A DNA stretch of 64,000 bases from Hyphomicrobiales bacterium (GTDB lineage: Bacteria; Pseudomonadota; Alphaproteobacteria; Rhizobiales; Rhizobiaceae). The DNA is taken from the NCBI GenBank assembly GCA_900466875.1, contig UBNQ01000007.1:1-64000 (forward strand), written 5' to 3'. The notes beneath the pieces are model-generated. The model ran no database searches, was not told the DNA's origin, and saw nothing but the letters and a program-made list of their open reading frames with translations. The first letter of the stretch is position 1. Every line of letters starts with the position of its first letter. Positions 27,767 through 37,401 of the stretch are shown one piece after another. The position numbers and the translations under genes were made by a program.

Positions 27767-27796
27767 TTAGATCGGCGGACCGTGTGTCATTAGCAA

Positions 27797-27824
27797 GGTC
27801 TCTATGGGGATCGAACCGTCGGCC
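27797..27824 (+). repeat. tRNA 3'-half-like repeat, copy 5
   Basis: Core GGTCTCTATGGGGATCGAACC then GTCGGCC, 31 bases after the fecR stop, between convergent genes. Confidence 0.5.
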
Positions 27825-27916
27825 GCTATGTTCGACGGCCCCCAAACAGCTGAAATTGATATTTTTATCATGACCGATTATCGGCGTGGGTGATCAGGAG
27901 TGTCAGAGATGTCCTT

Positions 27917-28795
27917 TTAGCCAACCGCCAGACGTGACGACGCCCTGAACGTTTTGAACTCACTAAGCGATTTTATCGAGCGGCCCTCATCTATGGAGGC
28001 GAGGTCCAATATAACAGCATTCGCGATCGTCATCGGCACGACGAGCGATTGTGATTCACCCGGATCCCCTCGAGAGACCAGGATTTGATAGTCGGGTGCC
28101 GGGTCGATCCGTGTGCCTCCCACATCCGTTACAGCCAGTGTTTTTGCCCCTCGCCGTTCCGCGATCTCCCGCACTTCCTGAAGGAGTGGCGGCGCCCGGC
28201 GGAAGGCTAAAAACCATACGACGTCTTCCGCGGTTACCGTTGCCAGCACTTCTGCCAGTTGGTGCATCTGGCTTCCCAGATCAACGGCTTCGTAACCGGA
28301 CCGGTTGAGGCGAAGGGCGATGAGAGACGACAGGGCCGCAAAATGCCCGCGCCCGAAAACGAAAATCCGACGACTGTCGCGCAGGCTGGTCGAGAATGCG
28401 CGAATATCCGCATCGGAGACACTGTTGCGTGCCTGCTGCAGCGCGGCGATCTCGCTGTCCAGTACCGATGCCAGCAAGCCGTCGCTTTCGGCCTTCACAA
28501 GGCGTGCGGCCATGCGTGCTGCAGGGTTTTCGAAGTCACTGCCGCCTTCCGTCAGGCTGGACTGCAGAAATCCACGAAACTCCGGATATCCCTTGAAGCC
28601 CAAGCGCCGTGCAAGCCTGACCGCCGAGGCGGGATGAACACCTGCCCGCGAGGAAACATCCTTGCCGTTTTCCATAGCTGCGCGGATCGGATCCTGTATC
28701 AGCACATCGAGCAGGCGCGTGTCGGCGTCAGTCAATCGCGTCGAATGACGGCTGATGAGATCGCTCAGTGCGAGCGGTGTATTCTGCTTGTCCAT
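27917..28795 (-). CDS. MurR/RpiR-family regulator
   Basis: 292 aa. N-terminal RpiR helix-turn-helix domain (about 1-80: VSSRAGVHPASAVRLARRLGFKGYPEFR) followed by a SIS sugar-isomerase domain (about 125-260: IFVFGRGHFAALSSLIALRL, KTLAVTDVGG) that normally senses a phosphosugar. It is the last gene of the Ugp-like operon, 24 bases after the ATPase gene, so it is the likely local regulator, with glycerol-phosphate-type or sugar-phosphate effectors. Confidence 0.9.
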   Translation of the reverse strand: MDKQNTPLALSDLISRHSTRLTDADTRLLDVLIQDPIRAAMENGKDVSSRAGVHPASAVRLARRLGFKGYPEFRGFLQSSLTEGGSDFENPAARMAARLVKAESDGLLASVLDSEIAALQQARNSVSDADIRAFSTSLRDSRRIFVFGRGHFAALSSLIALRLNRSGYEAVDLGSQMHQLAEVLATVTAEDVVWFLAFRRAPPLLQEVREIAERRGAKTLAVTDVGGTRIDPAPDYQILVSRGDPGESQSLVVPMTIANAVILDLASIDEGRSIKSLSEFKTFRASSRLAVG

Positions 28796-28819
28796 CGGCT
28801 TCTCGAGGCTTGGCTATCA

Positions 28820-29863
28820 TTACGGCTGCGCTGCAACCGGAAGATCAACACGGTCGCCATTCTCGCTATCGAAAAACAGCGCGCGGTCAAGGTCGAAAGC
28901 AATCCAGAATTGTTCCGTATCCTTCGGCATATCCTGACGCGGAGCCGAGACCGTCAGACGCCCAGCAGGGCTTTCGCAATGAAGAAGCATATCTGAACCG
29001 GTCATTTCGGACAGAAGCAGACGCGCCTCAAGCGCAGGCTGGGCGGGCTTTTCGGCATGTACGGAAAGGATTTCTGGACGCAGCCCGGCCGTCAGACCAT
29101 GGTGCCCGGTCCAGCCCGGCAGCATGTCGGCGGCGACGAAATTCATCGGCGGGCTGCCGAGAAAACTTGCCACGAAACGATTGGCGGGCCGGTCGTAAAT
29201 CAAGTCGGGCCGGTCGAATTGCTGGAGATGCCCGTCCTTCATGACAGCAATGCGATCAGCCAGAGACAAAGCTTCTGTCTGATCATGGGTGACGTAGACG
29301 ATCGTTGCGCCCAATTGACGATGAAGTTCTTTGATCTCGGTGCGCATGGTGATGCGAAGTGCATTGTCGAGATTGGAAAGTGGTTCGTCCATCAGGAAGA
29401 TGGAAGCATTGCGCGCCATGGCCCGGCCCATTGCAACCCGCTGACGCTGGCCGCCCGACAGTGCGGCCGGTTTGCGATCGAGATAAGCCTCCAACTGCAG
29501 CGTCTTGGCGACGCTCTGTGCCCTTTCATTTCGCTCCGCTTTTTTCATACCGCGCAGTTCCAGACCAAACGCGATGTTCTCCCGAACTGTCATATGCGGA
29601 TAAAGTGCGTAGTTCTGAAAGATCATCGCGATGTCGCGATCCTGCGGCGCCAGATCGTTGGCGCGGCGTCCGCCGATCTCGATCGCCCCTTCCTCGCAGC
29701 GATCAAGGCCTGCAATCAGACGCAGAAGCGTGGACTTGCCGCAGCCGGACGGCCCGACGATCACCACGAACTCGCCCGGCTGGATATCCAACGACACGCC
29801 GTGGAGAACCTGCGGACCGTTGACATAAGCCTTACGAATGTCGCGCAGAGAGATCCCGCTCAT
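28820..29863 (-). CDS. ugpC: Ugp/Mal-type ABC transporter ATPase
   Basis: 347 aa. Walker [10 protein letters not shown], signature [15 protein letters not shown], Walker [13 protein letters not shown] and switch [10 protein letters not shown], then a C-terminal OB-type regulatory domain as in MalK/UgpC (about 240-347). It overlaps the phosphodiesterase gene by 4 bases. Assignment to the Ugp subgroup rests on the operon (UgpB-like receptor, GDPD enzyme). Confidence 0.88.
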   Translation of the reverse strand: MSGISLRDIRKAYVNGPQVLHGVSLDIQPGEFVVIVGPSGCGKSTLLRLIAGLDRCEEGAIEIGGRRANDLAPQDRDIAMIFQNYALYPHMTVRENIAFGLELRGMKKAERNERAQSVAKTLQLEAYLDRKPAALSGGQRQRVAMGRAMARNASIFLMDEPLSNLDNALRITMRTEIKELHRQLGATIVYVTHDQTEALSLADRIAVMKDGHLQQFDRPDLIYDRPANRFVASFLGSPPMNFVAADMLPGWTGHHGLTAGLRPEILSVHAEKPAQPALEARLLLSEMTGSDMLLHCESPAGRLTVSAPRQDMPKDTEQFWIAFDLDRALFFDSENGDRVDLPVAAQP

Positions 29864-30609
29864 ACCGATGCCTCCCCTCGATGTTCCGCACGGACGGCAA
29901 TCGCAAGCGTCGGCCGGTCAGTCGTGAAGACTTTGACACCGAGATCCAGCGCCTTGGTGATCTGCGCCCGGCTGTGTGCCGCCCAGCAACCGAAATCGAG
30001 GCCCGCGGCCTGAACCTTGGCCATCAGAGCCGCATCGGCGGTATCGACGTGAACGCCAATCTCGGGAATCCCGTGGGAAACCGCCGTCTCCACGACGGCG
30101 TCCGGTCCCAGTTGCCGCAAGACGGACGGGCTGACGAGCCAAAGCCTTGGCCGCGAACTTACCTGCGCCAGTTCATCCATGGAGGCGACGAGGAAAGAGG
30201 AAAAGATCGTGCGTTTCAGCATGGAATGACGCTCCAGCGTCGCGATGACCGGAGCGACGAAACCTTGGTAAGGAAGTCCGTCAACACCCGGCTTGATCTC
30301 GCAACGGAAATTGACTTCGCTACCGGCGTAGAGCGCGCACAATTCCTCAAGCCTCATCGGGTGACTGCCGGCGCCGTAGCGGATCGTCGCCGCCTTGACT
30401 TCGGCGAGCGTCAGGTCGGCAATGGCGCCTGTCATGTCCGTGGTGGCATCCAGCGTCGGGTCATGATGAACGACGATGGCGCCATCTGCTGTCGGGTGAA
30501 GATCGAATTCGACTTCCTCGAGTGCCATTGCGGCAGTAGCGGCAAAGCCTTGAGGTGTGCTGTCGCCGAATTCCAGCGTGCCGCCGCGGTGAGATGCAAT
30601 GCGTGTCAT
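29860..30609 (-). CDS. ugpQ: Glycerophosphodiester phosphodiesterase (UgpQ type)
   Basis: 249 aa GDPD TIM barrel. The N-terminus ASHRGG with the acid-base histidine, then [26 protein letters not shown] supplies the metal-binding Glu/Asp and second catalytic His; EIKPG follows. It hydrolyses glycerophosphodiesters to sn-glycerol-3-phosphate and an alcohol in the cytoplasm (no signal peptide). Being inside the transporter operon suggests that diesters are imported intact and cleaved inside. Confidence 0.9.
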   Translation of the reverse strand: MTRIASHRGGTLEFGDSTPQGFAATAAMALEEVEFDLHPTADGAIVVHHDPTLDATTDMTGAIADLTLAEVKAATIRYGAGSHPMRLEELCALYAGSEVNFRCEIKPGVDGLPYQGFVAPVIATLERHSMLKRTIFSSFLVASMDELAQVSSRPRLWLVSPSVLRQLGPDAVVETAVSHGIPEIGVHVDTADAALMAKVQAAGLDFGCWAAHSRAQITKALDLGVKVFTTDRPTLAIAVRAEHRGEASV

Positions 30610-30625
30610 GTGTGTATGTCCTGGA

Positions 30626-31435
30626 TTACTTGACGGCGCCCATGGTGATGCCGCGCACGAGATGGCGCTCCACCAGAAGAAAGCCGAGGAGAACGGGAAG
30701 AATGGTGATCGTCGATGCTGCCATGACCAGCGGCCAGTCGATCAGGCCTTCTCCGGGATTGATGCGGTAAAGGCGGGCAAGGCCGATCTGCAGCGTGTAG
30801 AGATCCTGCTTGCCGACAGCGACCAGAGGCCAGATATAGTTGTTCCATTCCGTGATGAAAATGTAGAGCGCCATGGACGCGATGGCCGGGCGCGACAGCG
30901 GCACGATGATGCGCCACAGAACCTGCAACGACGAGGCGCCATCCATGTAAGCGGCTTCGTCCAGCGCCTTCGGGATGCCGCGGATATACTGGCGCAGGAA
31001 GAAGGCGGCAAAACCATTTGAAATCGCCGGCAGGATGAGGCCCGCATAACTGTCCAGAAGTCCGATCTTCGCCAGCGTCAGATAGTTTGGGATGAGGCTG
31101 ATATGGCTTGGGATCATCAATGTCGCAACGGTGGCAGCAAAGAGCAGATTGGCGCCCCTAAACGAATATCGTGCAAAGGCGTAGGCCGCCATGGTGGCGA
31201 AGGTAATGCCGAGTAGCGTGACCAGCCCCGATACGATCAAGCTGTTCAGCAGATAGCGAGCAAAATTGTATTGCCCGACAGCACGTGCGTAATTGTCGAG
31301 GGTGAAGCCGAGTTCGCCGGCATAATAGGCGTCCACCGTCTGGAACGACATCCAGATGGAATAAAGCACCGGCGACAGGAACAGCAGGCCGGCAATCAGC
31401 GCCAGCCCGGCAAGAATTGGGTTTTCAGGCTTCAT
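30626..31435 (-). CDS. ugpE: Ugp-type ABC permease (UgpE-like)
   Basis: 269 aa, six hydrophobic segments, with the coupling motif EAAYMDGASSLQVLWRIIVPLSRPA of binding-protein-dependent permeases near residue 170. It is 16 bases upstream of the phosphodiesterase gene and overlaps the preceding permease by 11 bases. Confidence 0.9.
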   Translation of the reverse strand: MKPENPILAGLALIAGLLFLSPVLYSIWMSFQTVDAYYAGELGFTLDNYARAVGQYNFARYLLNSLIVSGLVTLLGITFATMAAYAFARYSFRGANLLFAATVATLMIPSHISLIPNYLTLAKIGLLDSYAGLILPAISNGFAAFFLRQYIRGIPKALDEAAYMDGASSLQVLWRIIVPLSRPAIASMALYIFITEWNNYIWPLVAVGKQDLYTLQIGLARLYRINPGEGLIDWPLVMAASTITILPVLLGFLLVERHLVRGITMGAVK

Positions 31436-32300
31436 AATGCACCTTCCGGCCGATGATGCGCGATTTCAGGATGGCAAGGCCAACCAGCAGGATGAATAAC
31501 AGCACCGCCAGCGCTGAGCCCCTCCCGATATCGAAAAGCACGAAGCCGATCTCGTAGAGGAGATTGACGAGCATATCGGTTGCGCCCGCCGGACCGCCGC
31601 GGGTCATGATGTTGACGATGGTGAAAACCTGAAAGGCTTCGATGACCGAAATCACCAGCAGAAAATAGGTGGTCGGCATGACCAGAGGCATGGTGATGCG
31701 GCGAAACACATGCAGACGCTTGCCGCCATCGACAGCTGCGGCGTCATACAGTTCACGCGGGATCGCCTGCAGACCGGCGATATAGATAATGATGTCATAA
31801 CCGATCTGCTTCCAGGTGTTGACGAAGACCAGTACCCACAATGCCAGATGCGGATTTTGCAGCCACTGAACCTTGCCCAGACCGAACGTGCCAAGGATGG
31901 CATTGACCATGCCGTAATCCGTCGAGAAGACCCAGGAAAACACGACCGCAATGGAGACCGTCGATGTGACCGAGGGGAGAAACAGCGCGCCCCGCAGCAG
32001 CCGTACATGCATGGTTTCACGCACGAGATAGGCGGCAATCATGAGCGCCAGACCGAGTCGGAGCGGCACGGACAGGACAGTAAACAGCGTCGTCACCCAG
32101 AGTGAATTCCATACGTCACGAGAGGCGAGCAACTGTTCGTAATTGCGAAACCCGACAAAGGGCATGTCGGGGGTGAGGAAATTCCATTCGCGAAAACTCA
32201 GGTTGAGGCTTGCGAGAATAGGAATGTAGGTGAACAGCGCGATGAAGATCATCAACGGTGCCACGAACAGATAAGGTGTGAGTTTTCGAAGCATGGTCAT
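31425..32300 (-). CDS. ugpA: Ugp-type ABC permease (UgpA-like)
   Basis: About 291 aa from the ATG at 32300 (an alternative ATG at 32294; neither has a strong binding site, and a longer frame would overlap the receptor gene). Six hydrophobic segments and the coupling motif ELYDAAAVDGGKRLHVFRRITMP-type element near residue 190. Partner of the downstream permease. Confidence 0.88.
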   Translation of the reverse strand: MTMLRKLTPYLFVAPLMIFIALFTYIPILASLNLSFREWNFLTPDMPFVGFRNYEQLLASRDVWNSLWVTTLFTVLSVPLRLGLALMIAAYLVRETMHVRLLRGALFLPSVTSTVSIAVVFSWVFSTDYGMVNAILGTFGLGKVQWLQNPHLALWVLVFVNTWKQIGYDIIIYIAGLQAIPRELYDAAAVDGGKRLHVFRRITMPLVMPTTYFLLVISVIEAFQVFTIVNIMTRGGPAGATDMLVNLLYEIGFVLFDIGRGSALAVLLFILLVGLAILKSRIIGRKVHYEA

Positions 32301-32352
32301 GACTGCACCGACAGCCGCATGACGCGTCTGCCGGAGCCCTTTTCGAAGAGGA

Positions 32353-33612
32353 TCAGTTGCTGGCGCGCTTTTCTTCGGAGCGCGTCTGCGCCGCAAAGTC
32401 CTTCATGGTCTCGTCGACATTGGCCTGACCGAGCGCCATGGCTTCCCACATCTTGTATTCGGTGGTGCGCATCCAGGTGACGACAGTGGTGCGCGCACGA
32501 CCATGGGCAACCGGCAGAGATTCGATCGCCACGTCGATGCCTGGCTGGGTTGCCAGCGCTTCCTTGGCGACCGGCAATGCCGCGCTCTTCTTGTTAATCG
32601 GCAGATAACCGGTGCCAGCGAACCACGTGGCGTTGGCCTCGGGCGATGCGGCATAGCTGATGAACTTGTAGGCCGCGTCCTGTACGTCCTTCGTCGATGT
32701 CGCCATGATGCCGATGCCGGCGCCGCCGATCGGAACAGAGCAGGCCTTGTTGCAGGGCATGGCGCGGACGGCGAGCTCGTCACCGAGTGCCTTCTTGGCG
32801 CCGACATAATTGCCGGTCGAATTCATCATGATGCCGACCTTCTTGGCGAGGAAGGCATCACGGCCGTTGTCTTCATCGGTCACGCCATCGGGCGAAGCGA
32901 CCTTGTCGTCCTTCACCAACGACGCCATCCACTGATAGGCTTCGATCGTGTTCGGCTTGTCGAGCAGGATTTCACCGCTCTTCGGATCGACCATTTCGCT
33001 GTCATTGGCCATCACGATACCCCAGCGGGCAAACTGTCCAGGTGCAGCAATACCGGAAATGCCTTCCGAGCCGAGCTTCTCGCTGATCGTTTTGGCGGCA
33101 GCCGTAATGTCCTTAAACGTCTTCAGTGGCGTATCCGCAGAAAGGCCAGCGCGGGCGAAGATGTCCTTGTTGAAATAAAGGACTGGCGTTGAGGAATTGA
33201 ACGGCACGACGTAATTCTTGCCGTCGATCACGCCAACTTCACGAGCGTAATCGTAAAGATCATCCTTCAGCGGATCAGCGTCGAAATAAGGGGTCAGATC
33301 GGTCAGCAGGTTGTTGTTTGCAAACAGGCCATAACGGGTGACTTCGAGGATCACGGCATCGGGCGCGCGGCGGGCCGGAATGGCGGCCTGCAACTTGGCA
33401 ATGATGTCATTGTAATTGCCGACATATTCGGCTTCGATATCGATGCCCGGATTGGCGGCCTCGAAGCCGGCGATGACCTTGTCGAGTGCCTCGCCGTTGG
33501 ATTTGTTGAAGCTATGCCAGAACTTGACGTCTGTCGCGGCCTCGGCCGTGCCGACGCTGGCAACGAGAGCAATAACGCTGGCTGCGAGAGTAATCTGCAA
33601 TTTCTGTGACAT
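32353..33612 (-). CDS. ugpB: Ugp-type ABC substrate-binding protein
   Basis: 419 aa with signal peptide ending GTAEA. The mature start DVKFWHSFNKSNGE and the central VVPFNSSTPVLYFNKD closely follow E. coli UgpB, supporting glycerol-3-phosphate or glycerophosphodiester binding. First gene of the operon receptor - two permeases - phosphodiesterase - ATPase - RpiR regulator. Two AATTGCA copies lie just upstream of its start. Confidence 0.88.
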   Translation of the reverse strand: MSQKLQITLAASVIALVASVGTAEAATDVKFWHSFNKSNGEALDKVIAGFEAANPGIDIEAEYVGNYNDIIAKLQAAIPARRAPDAVILEVTRYGLFANNNLLTDLTPYFDADPLKDDLYDYAREVGVIDGKNYVVPFNSSTPVLYFNKDIFARAGLSADTPLKTFKDITAAAKTISEKLGSEGISGIAAPGQFARWGIVMANDSEMVDPKSGEILLDKPNTIEAYQWMASLVKDDKVASPDGVTDEDNGRDAFLAKKVGIMMNSTGNYVGAKKALGDELAVRAMPCNKACSVPIGGAGIGIMATSTKDVQDAAYKFISYAASPEANATWFAGTGYLPINKKSAALPVAKEALATQPGIDVAIESLPVAHGRARTTVVTWMRTTEYKMWEAMALGQANVDETMKDFAAQTRSEEKRASN

Positions 33613-33633
33613 CCATATCTCCTGTGCAAAAAT

Positions 33634-33663
33634 AATTGCAATGGAGGCGATCTAGCAATTGCA
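33634..33663. promoter_or_regulatory. Paired AATTGCA elements upstream of the Ugp-like operon
   Basis: AATTGCA at 33634 and again at 33657, the second inside the palindrome GCAATTGC, 22-45 bases upstream of the receptor start. They could be sites for the RpiR regulator. The rest of the gap to 33855 shows nothing else. Confidence 0.3.
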
Positions 33664-33855
33664 GAAGACAGTTTCGTGAAACCGGCGTGAAGGTTTGTTG
33701 GCAGCAGGCGCAGAGGTGGCGGCTTTCAAGACGACACCAAGCCGAACCCGCAGTTGAACGGAGAAGAACTCGCGGCAGCTGATTTGATGCGGAGTTCAAC
33801 CTCAACTGCGGAGTCATGACAGCTCCGCGAAACCCGGTTTACGACGATGGTCATC

Positions 33856-34250
33856 TCACGGCGCAGTCCCTCTTGACCCAAGGGAAGCCGCGACCATCAG
33901 CCCACCAATTAATGATATATGTTCCAGAACCACAAGGAACTCGAACCTGCTTTGCGGTTCGGGCATGGACCAGAAGGCATGGGCTATGGGAATGGTCAGG
34001 ATCAGGAAAACGCTGAGCGCTGCAGCGCCAAGCCAGGCAAGCCGGTTCAAAATGATCGCAGCCGAACCGCCCATTTGAAGCATGGTTACCGCTACCGCCG
34101 TTATTTCGGAAGCGGCAAGCCGAATGCCTGCATCTCCAAAACTTTGCCACCAAAGTTGAAGATACCGAATAGACCTGCACTCCAGAAGACGAATGTCAGG
34201 ACGATCCGCGCCACCAGTACAAACCAAGGCTTGCTTAATAGACCGGCCAT
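33856..34250 (-). pseudogene. DoxX-family membrane protein, frameshifted
   Basis: From the ATG at 34250 the first frame reads MAGLLSKPWFVLVARIVL and on to FGLPLPK-stop near 34111. The downstream frame continues EITAVAVTMLQMGGSAA and ends RGTAP at 33856. The join falls at CTTCCGAAATAACG, where one more G (CCGGAAATAACG) would give a continuous LPLPEITAVAV. Together they make a complete four-helix DoxX protein of about 131 aa. The start overlaps the tautomerase stop, so the gene was the last of the detoxification operon. The lesion is either real or a base-call error. Confidence 0.75.
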
Positions 34251-34489
34251 CAAGTTTCCTCCGCAAGGGGGCCATAACCAGGTCGCTTCACAAGCGATGA
34301 GCGCCGCCGAACAATGTCAGGCCCATAGATGTCGCGCATCCAGTCAGAGGGCTGGACATCGTCGATGGAGGCTGAAACGTTCTTGATATCGTAGCCGAAA
34401 CCCGCAACGGCTTCCGCTACGACTTGAGCGAGAGCCTGCTTTTCCGGCAGGCCCTGTCCTTCGTACATTTTCACAACGATATGTGGCAT
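34250..34489 (-). CDS. Small tautomerase (4-oxalocrotonate tautomerase-like)
   Basis: 79 aa. The N-terminus MPHIVVKMYEGQGLPEKQALAQVVAEAV places a proline at position 2, the catalytic base once the Met is removed. Family members isomerise enol and keto acids or act as promiscuous tautomerases. Start overlaps the nitroreductase stop, and its stop overlaps the doxX start, so translation is coupled through three genes. Confidence 0.88.
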   Translation of the reverse strand: MPHIVVKMYEGQGLPEKQALAQVVAEAVAGFGYDIKNVSASIDDVQPSDWMRDIYGPDIVRRRSSLVKRPGYGPLAEET

Positions 34490-35106
34490 CAGGCGAAATC
34501 CAGAACCTGTACCAAGGGTCGGCGCGGTTTTTGAGGCCAGTTCTCGCTCGTGGGACGGCCGACAGACAACAGCAGTACCGGTATTTCGGTCTCAGCAAGT
34601 TCGAAGTGGCGGGCGACTGCTTCCGGATCAAAACCGATCATCGGCGCGGATCCAAGCCCCATGGCTTGGGCAGCATAGATCAACGTCGTTGCTCCGAAGA
34701 TTGCAGAGCGGACGGCCTCGTCCCTCTGGCGCCAGGGTTGATCGTCGTAAAGGCTGGCAGCCGCTCCCTCCCATCCACCAACCATAGGCGCCGGCATGAT
34801 TCCCGCCGCGACCAGCGGAGCCAGCCGGTCCGCCAAGGTACGATGATCGGCCATCTGACCCACAACGATGAACGTGACCGCGGAGTCGGTGATCTTGACC
34901 TGGTCCCACGCAACGGCGCGCAATTCGGCCTTCCGTTCTGGCGACCGGACTGCAATGAAACGCCAGTTTTGAAGATTGAAGGATGTCGGTGCCTTCGTCG
35001 CCAGCCTGACGAGCTCGCTGATCTGTGCGTCATCGAGCGCGTATGACGGATCAAAAAGGTTGGTCGTACGGCGCTCGTCGATTGCGGTGAGGATTGGGTT
35101 GTTCAT
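34489..35106 (-). CDS. Nitroreductase-family FMN oxidoreductase
   Basis: 205 aa. N-terminus ILTAIDERRTTNLFDPSYALDD, then RLATKAPTSFNLQNWRFIAV, the FMN-binding arginine and serine/asparagine pattern of NfsB-like enzymes, and ATTLIYAAQAMGLGSAPMIGFD in the second half. It reduces quinones or nitroaromatics with NAD(P)H. Operon with SDR, tautomerase and DoxX suggests handling of electrophilic or quinone-type stressors. Confidence 0.9.
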   Translation of the reverse strand: MNNPILTAIDERRTTNLFDPSYALDDAQISELVRLATKAPTSFNLQNWRFIAVRSPERKAELRAVAWDQVKITDSAVTFIVVGQMADHRTLADRLAPLVAAGIMPAPMVGGWEGAAASLYDDQPWRQRDEAVRSAIFGATTLIYAAQAMGLGSAPMIGFDPEAVARHFELAETEIPVLLLSVGRPTSENWPQKPRRPLVQVLDFA

Positions 35107-35120
35107 GAGTTTCTCCTTGT

Positions 35121-35882
35121 TCAGATAATATCGACGACGCCGCCATCGACGCGCAGCGAGGCGCCCGTCGTGGCAGAAGCCTGTTCGGATGCGGTGTAGA
35201 GGATCATGTTCGCCACCTCCTCGACTTGGGCAGCACGGCGGATAATAGATGAGCCTCGGTGGGCAACGACGAAATCAGAAGCGATCTTTTCCAGATCGCC
35301 GCCGTCAGGAGCGAGCATCCCGGCCACGCCTTCAGACAGTGTTGGTCCCGGCAATATCGCGTTCACCGTCACGCCCGTACCAGCAAGCCGTTTTGCCAGT
35401 CCGCGCGACACAGCGAGCTGCGCAGTCTTCGTCATTCCGTAGTGGATCATGTCGGCCGGAATGTTCAGCGCCGATTCCGAAGCGATGAAGATGATCCGGC
35501 CCCAGCCTCGCTCGACCATGCCCGGTGCGTAGGCACGCGACACGCGCACCCCGGACATGACATTGGTGTCGAAGAAGCGGCTCCACTCCGCGTCGGATGT
35601 CGCGAAGAAATCCTGCGGCCCGAATATGCCGAGGTTGTTGACGACAACGTCGAAAGTTGGAAAAGTGGAGAATAGCCGCTCGCAGTCCTCCGGTCTTGAA
35701 AGGTCACCTGCAAAACCTTCAGCCGCTCCCAGTCGTTCCAAAGCGCGTGACACGCTCGCATCGGACCGTCCGTTGATCACGACTTGTCCACCTGCCGCGA
35801 TGAACCCTTTCGCTGCAGCAAAGCCGATTCCGGCTGTCGATCCGGTCACCAATATGCGTTTTCCAGTGAAGTCGATGTTCAT
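35121..35882 (-). CDS. Short-chain dehydrogenase/reductase
   Basis: 253 aa from the ATG at 35882 (preceded by GGAAGG; five further residues are possible upstream). Rossmann motif VTGSTAGIGFAAAKG, NNLGIFG, catalytic YGMTK with the Ser of IASESALN, and C-terminal LRVDGGVVDI. First gene of the minus-strand operon, divergent from the LysR gene at 35980. NAD(P)-dependent oxidoreductase of unknown substrate. Confidence 0.9.
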   Translation of the reverse strand: MNIDFTGKRILVTGSTAGIGFAAAKGFIAAGGQVVINGRSDASVSRALERLGAAEGFAGDLSRPEDCERLFSTFPTFDVVVNNLGIFGPQDFFATSDAEWSRFFDTNVMSGVRVSRAYAPGMVERGWGRIIFIASESALNIPADMIHYGMTKTAQLAVSRGLAKRLAGTGVTVNAILPGPTLSEGVAGMLAPDGGDLEKIASDFVVAHRGSSIIRRAAQVEEVANMILYTASEQASATTGASLRVDGGVVDII

Positions 35883-35979
35883 GCCAGTGCCTTCCATTTT
35901 CTGTGCTTCGGATGTACATCCTAGTGCTGAGAGATATAATTAGCTCTGGATGCCAAGCTCCTTTCGAGGAATTCGAACA

Positions 35980-36861
35980 ATGGATCGCATCGACGCTCTG
36001 CGTTATCTTCTGGAGGTGGATGAGGCCGGAAGCTTCTCGGCTGTGGCAAGGCAGCGATCCGTCGCGACCTCCACCGTCTCGCTTGCAGTCGACCAGATGG
36101 AGGAAGAGGCCGGCGTGAAGTTGATGACCCGCTCTACCCGCAGGTTGATCTTCACGCATGCAGGCGAGACATTCCTGCGTGACGCACGCCGGATCGTTGC
36201 CGAATGGGATGCGGCCATGGCGGGACTACGCGAAGATGGACCACTGACCGGACCAGTCCGCGTTACTGCGACCAACGACTTTGGCCGTGCCCGATTGCGC
36301 CTGCTGCTGGACGAATTTCAGGTGCAGCATCCGGGCGTTCATATCAGCCTTATCCTTTCTGATAGTGCGATCGACCTCATTGAAAACCGTATCGATCTCG
36401 CGCTGCGTAGCGGCCCGCTTCCGGATTCGACCTTGCGAGCGAGATTATTGGTGCGTGGGCCACGACGCATCTGTGCGGCTCCGGGCTATTGGGACCGCAA
36501 GGGAAGGCCGAAAAATCCCGAGGATCTTGCGGGACATAATTGTCTGATCCTCGATCGGCCAGGCGCTCCGTTGGCGGTGTGGCCATTTCGAGACGGTAAC
36601 GGTGCTATCAACAACATCAAGGTCCGGGGAGATCGCCAAGTCAGTGACGGCGACGTCCTGCGTGACTGGGCGGTGCGAGGCATTGGCGTGATCGCCAAAA
36701 ACGAGTGGGACATCGCAGCCGATGTGAAATCCGGCTTGTTGGAAACGGTCCTCGACCATTACATCGCCCAGCAGGTGGACCTATATGCCGTGCATACCGG
36801 AAGCAGCCGACGCGTGGCGGTACTCGTGGACCATCTCGCAGAAGCGCTGCGCCAACCGTGA
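35980..36861 (+). CDS. LysR-family regulator of the SDR / nitroreductase operon
   Basis: 293 aa from the ATG at 35980, which follows GAGGAATTC; an upstream ATG at 35950 is less likely. Helix-turn-helix IDALRYLLEVDEAGSFSAVARQRSVATSTVSLAVDQ, then a LysR effector domain. Divergent by 97 bases from the SDR gene, the usual arrangement for autoregulated activation. Confidence 0.9.
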   Translation: MDRIDALRYLLEVDEAGSFSAVARQRSVATSTVSLAVDQMEEEAGVKLMTRSTRRLIFTHAGETFLRDARRIVAEWDAAMAGLREDGPLTGPVRVTATNDFGRARLRLLLDEFQVQHPGVHISLILSDSAIDLIENRIDLALRSGPLPDSTLRARLLVRGPRRICAAPGYWDRKGRPKNPEDLAGHNCLILDRPGAPLAVWPFRDGNGAINNIKVRGDRQVSDGDVLRDWAVRGIGVIAKNEWDIAADVKSGLLETVLDHYIAQQVDLYAVHTGSSRRVAVLVDHLAEALRQP

Positions 36862-36875
36862 CAAAACGCACTATA

Positions 36876-36904
36876 GGTCTTGAACGGGTACGAACCAGCG
36901 ACCC
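36876..36904 (+). repeat. tRNA 3'-half-like repeat, copy 6
   Basis: Core GGTCTTGAACGG then GTACGAACC then AGCGACCC, 15 bases after the LysR stop. One of the best preserved copies: on the minus strand GGGTCGCTGGTTCG reads like variable loop plus T stem. Apart from it, the 303-base gap 36862-37164 shows nothing I can support. Confidence 0.55.
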
Positions 36905-37164
36905 AGCTTCATCTATCAAGCATGAAATCGTTAGGTGACTAAAAGGACAACGCATTGCCAAAGAAGCAATATGGTTGAGCGTCTGGGACCTGTGCACCTA
37001 TGCAATGTTTCATTGGCAATCGACAGATCGTCTCGGATCCTCACCACGGATTACGTTCAAGCCGATCTCATCGTTAAACTCATGATGAATATCGAACCTT
37101 TTACCCACCTATCTGACATCGACAGAGACGCGGGGATCGGGACCTTACCGTACCGGGCCAAGTG

Positions 37165-37401
37165 CTACTCAACCCGCATGGCATCCTTGAACCGTACTAT
37201 TTCGGCTACAGCACCATCTTCGCCTGTGAGCTCGAACGCCTGACCATCCACCACGTCACCGCGCAGTATGCGTTGCGAAATAAGTTCTCGAGCGGAATTG
37301 ATGGCTTCCTTTCGTGCGGCTTCGAGGGTTTCGAATTCTGCACCTTCTGGATCTTGCGCCAGATCCTGTCCGTCGCGGATGTGAAAATAAAATTTCGGCA
37401 T
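37165..37401 (-). CDS. DUF6894 family protein
   Basis: 78 aa from the ATG at 37401; a longer frame upstream adds unrelated residues. The sequence MPKFYFHIRDGQDLAQDPEGAEF, then LEAARKEAINSARELI and a C-terminal FKDAMRVE-type end match the small DUF6894 proteins common in Rhizobiales. No signal or membrane segment. Function unknown; family genes often accompany general-stress loci, as here. Confidence 0.85.
   Translation of the reverse strand: MPKFYFHIRDGQDLAQDPEGAEFETLEAARKEAINSARELISQRILRGDVVDGQAFELTGEDGAVAEIVRFKDAMRVE

Noticed and set aside
33929-33960. A GGAACTCGAACCTG stretch resembling the tRNA-like repeat
   Set aside because: It lies inside the DoxX coding sequence and lacks the GGTCTTGA block.
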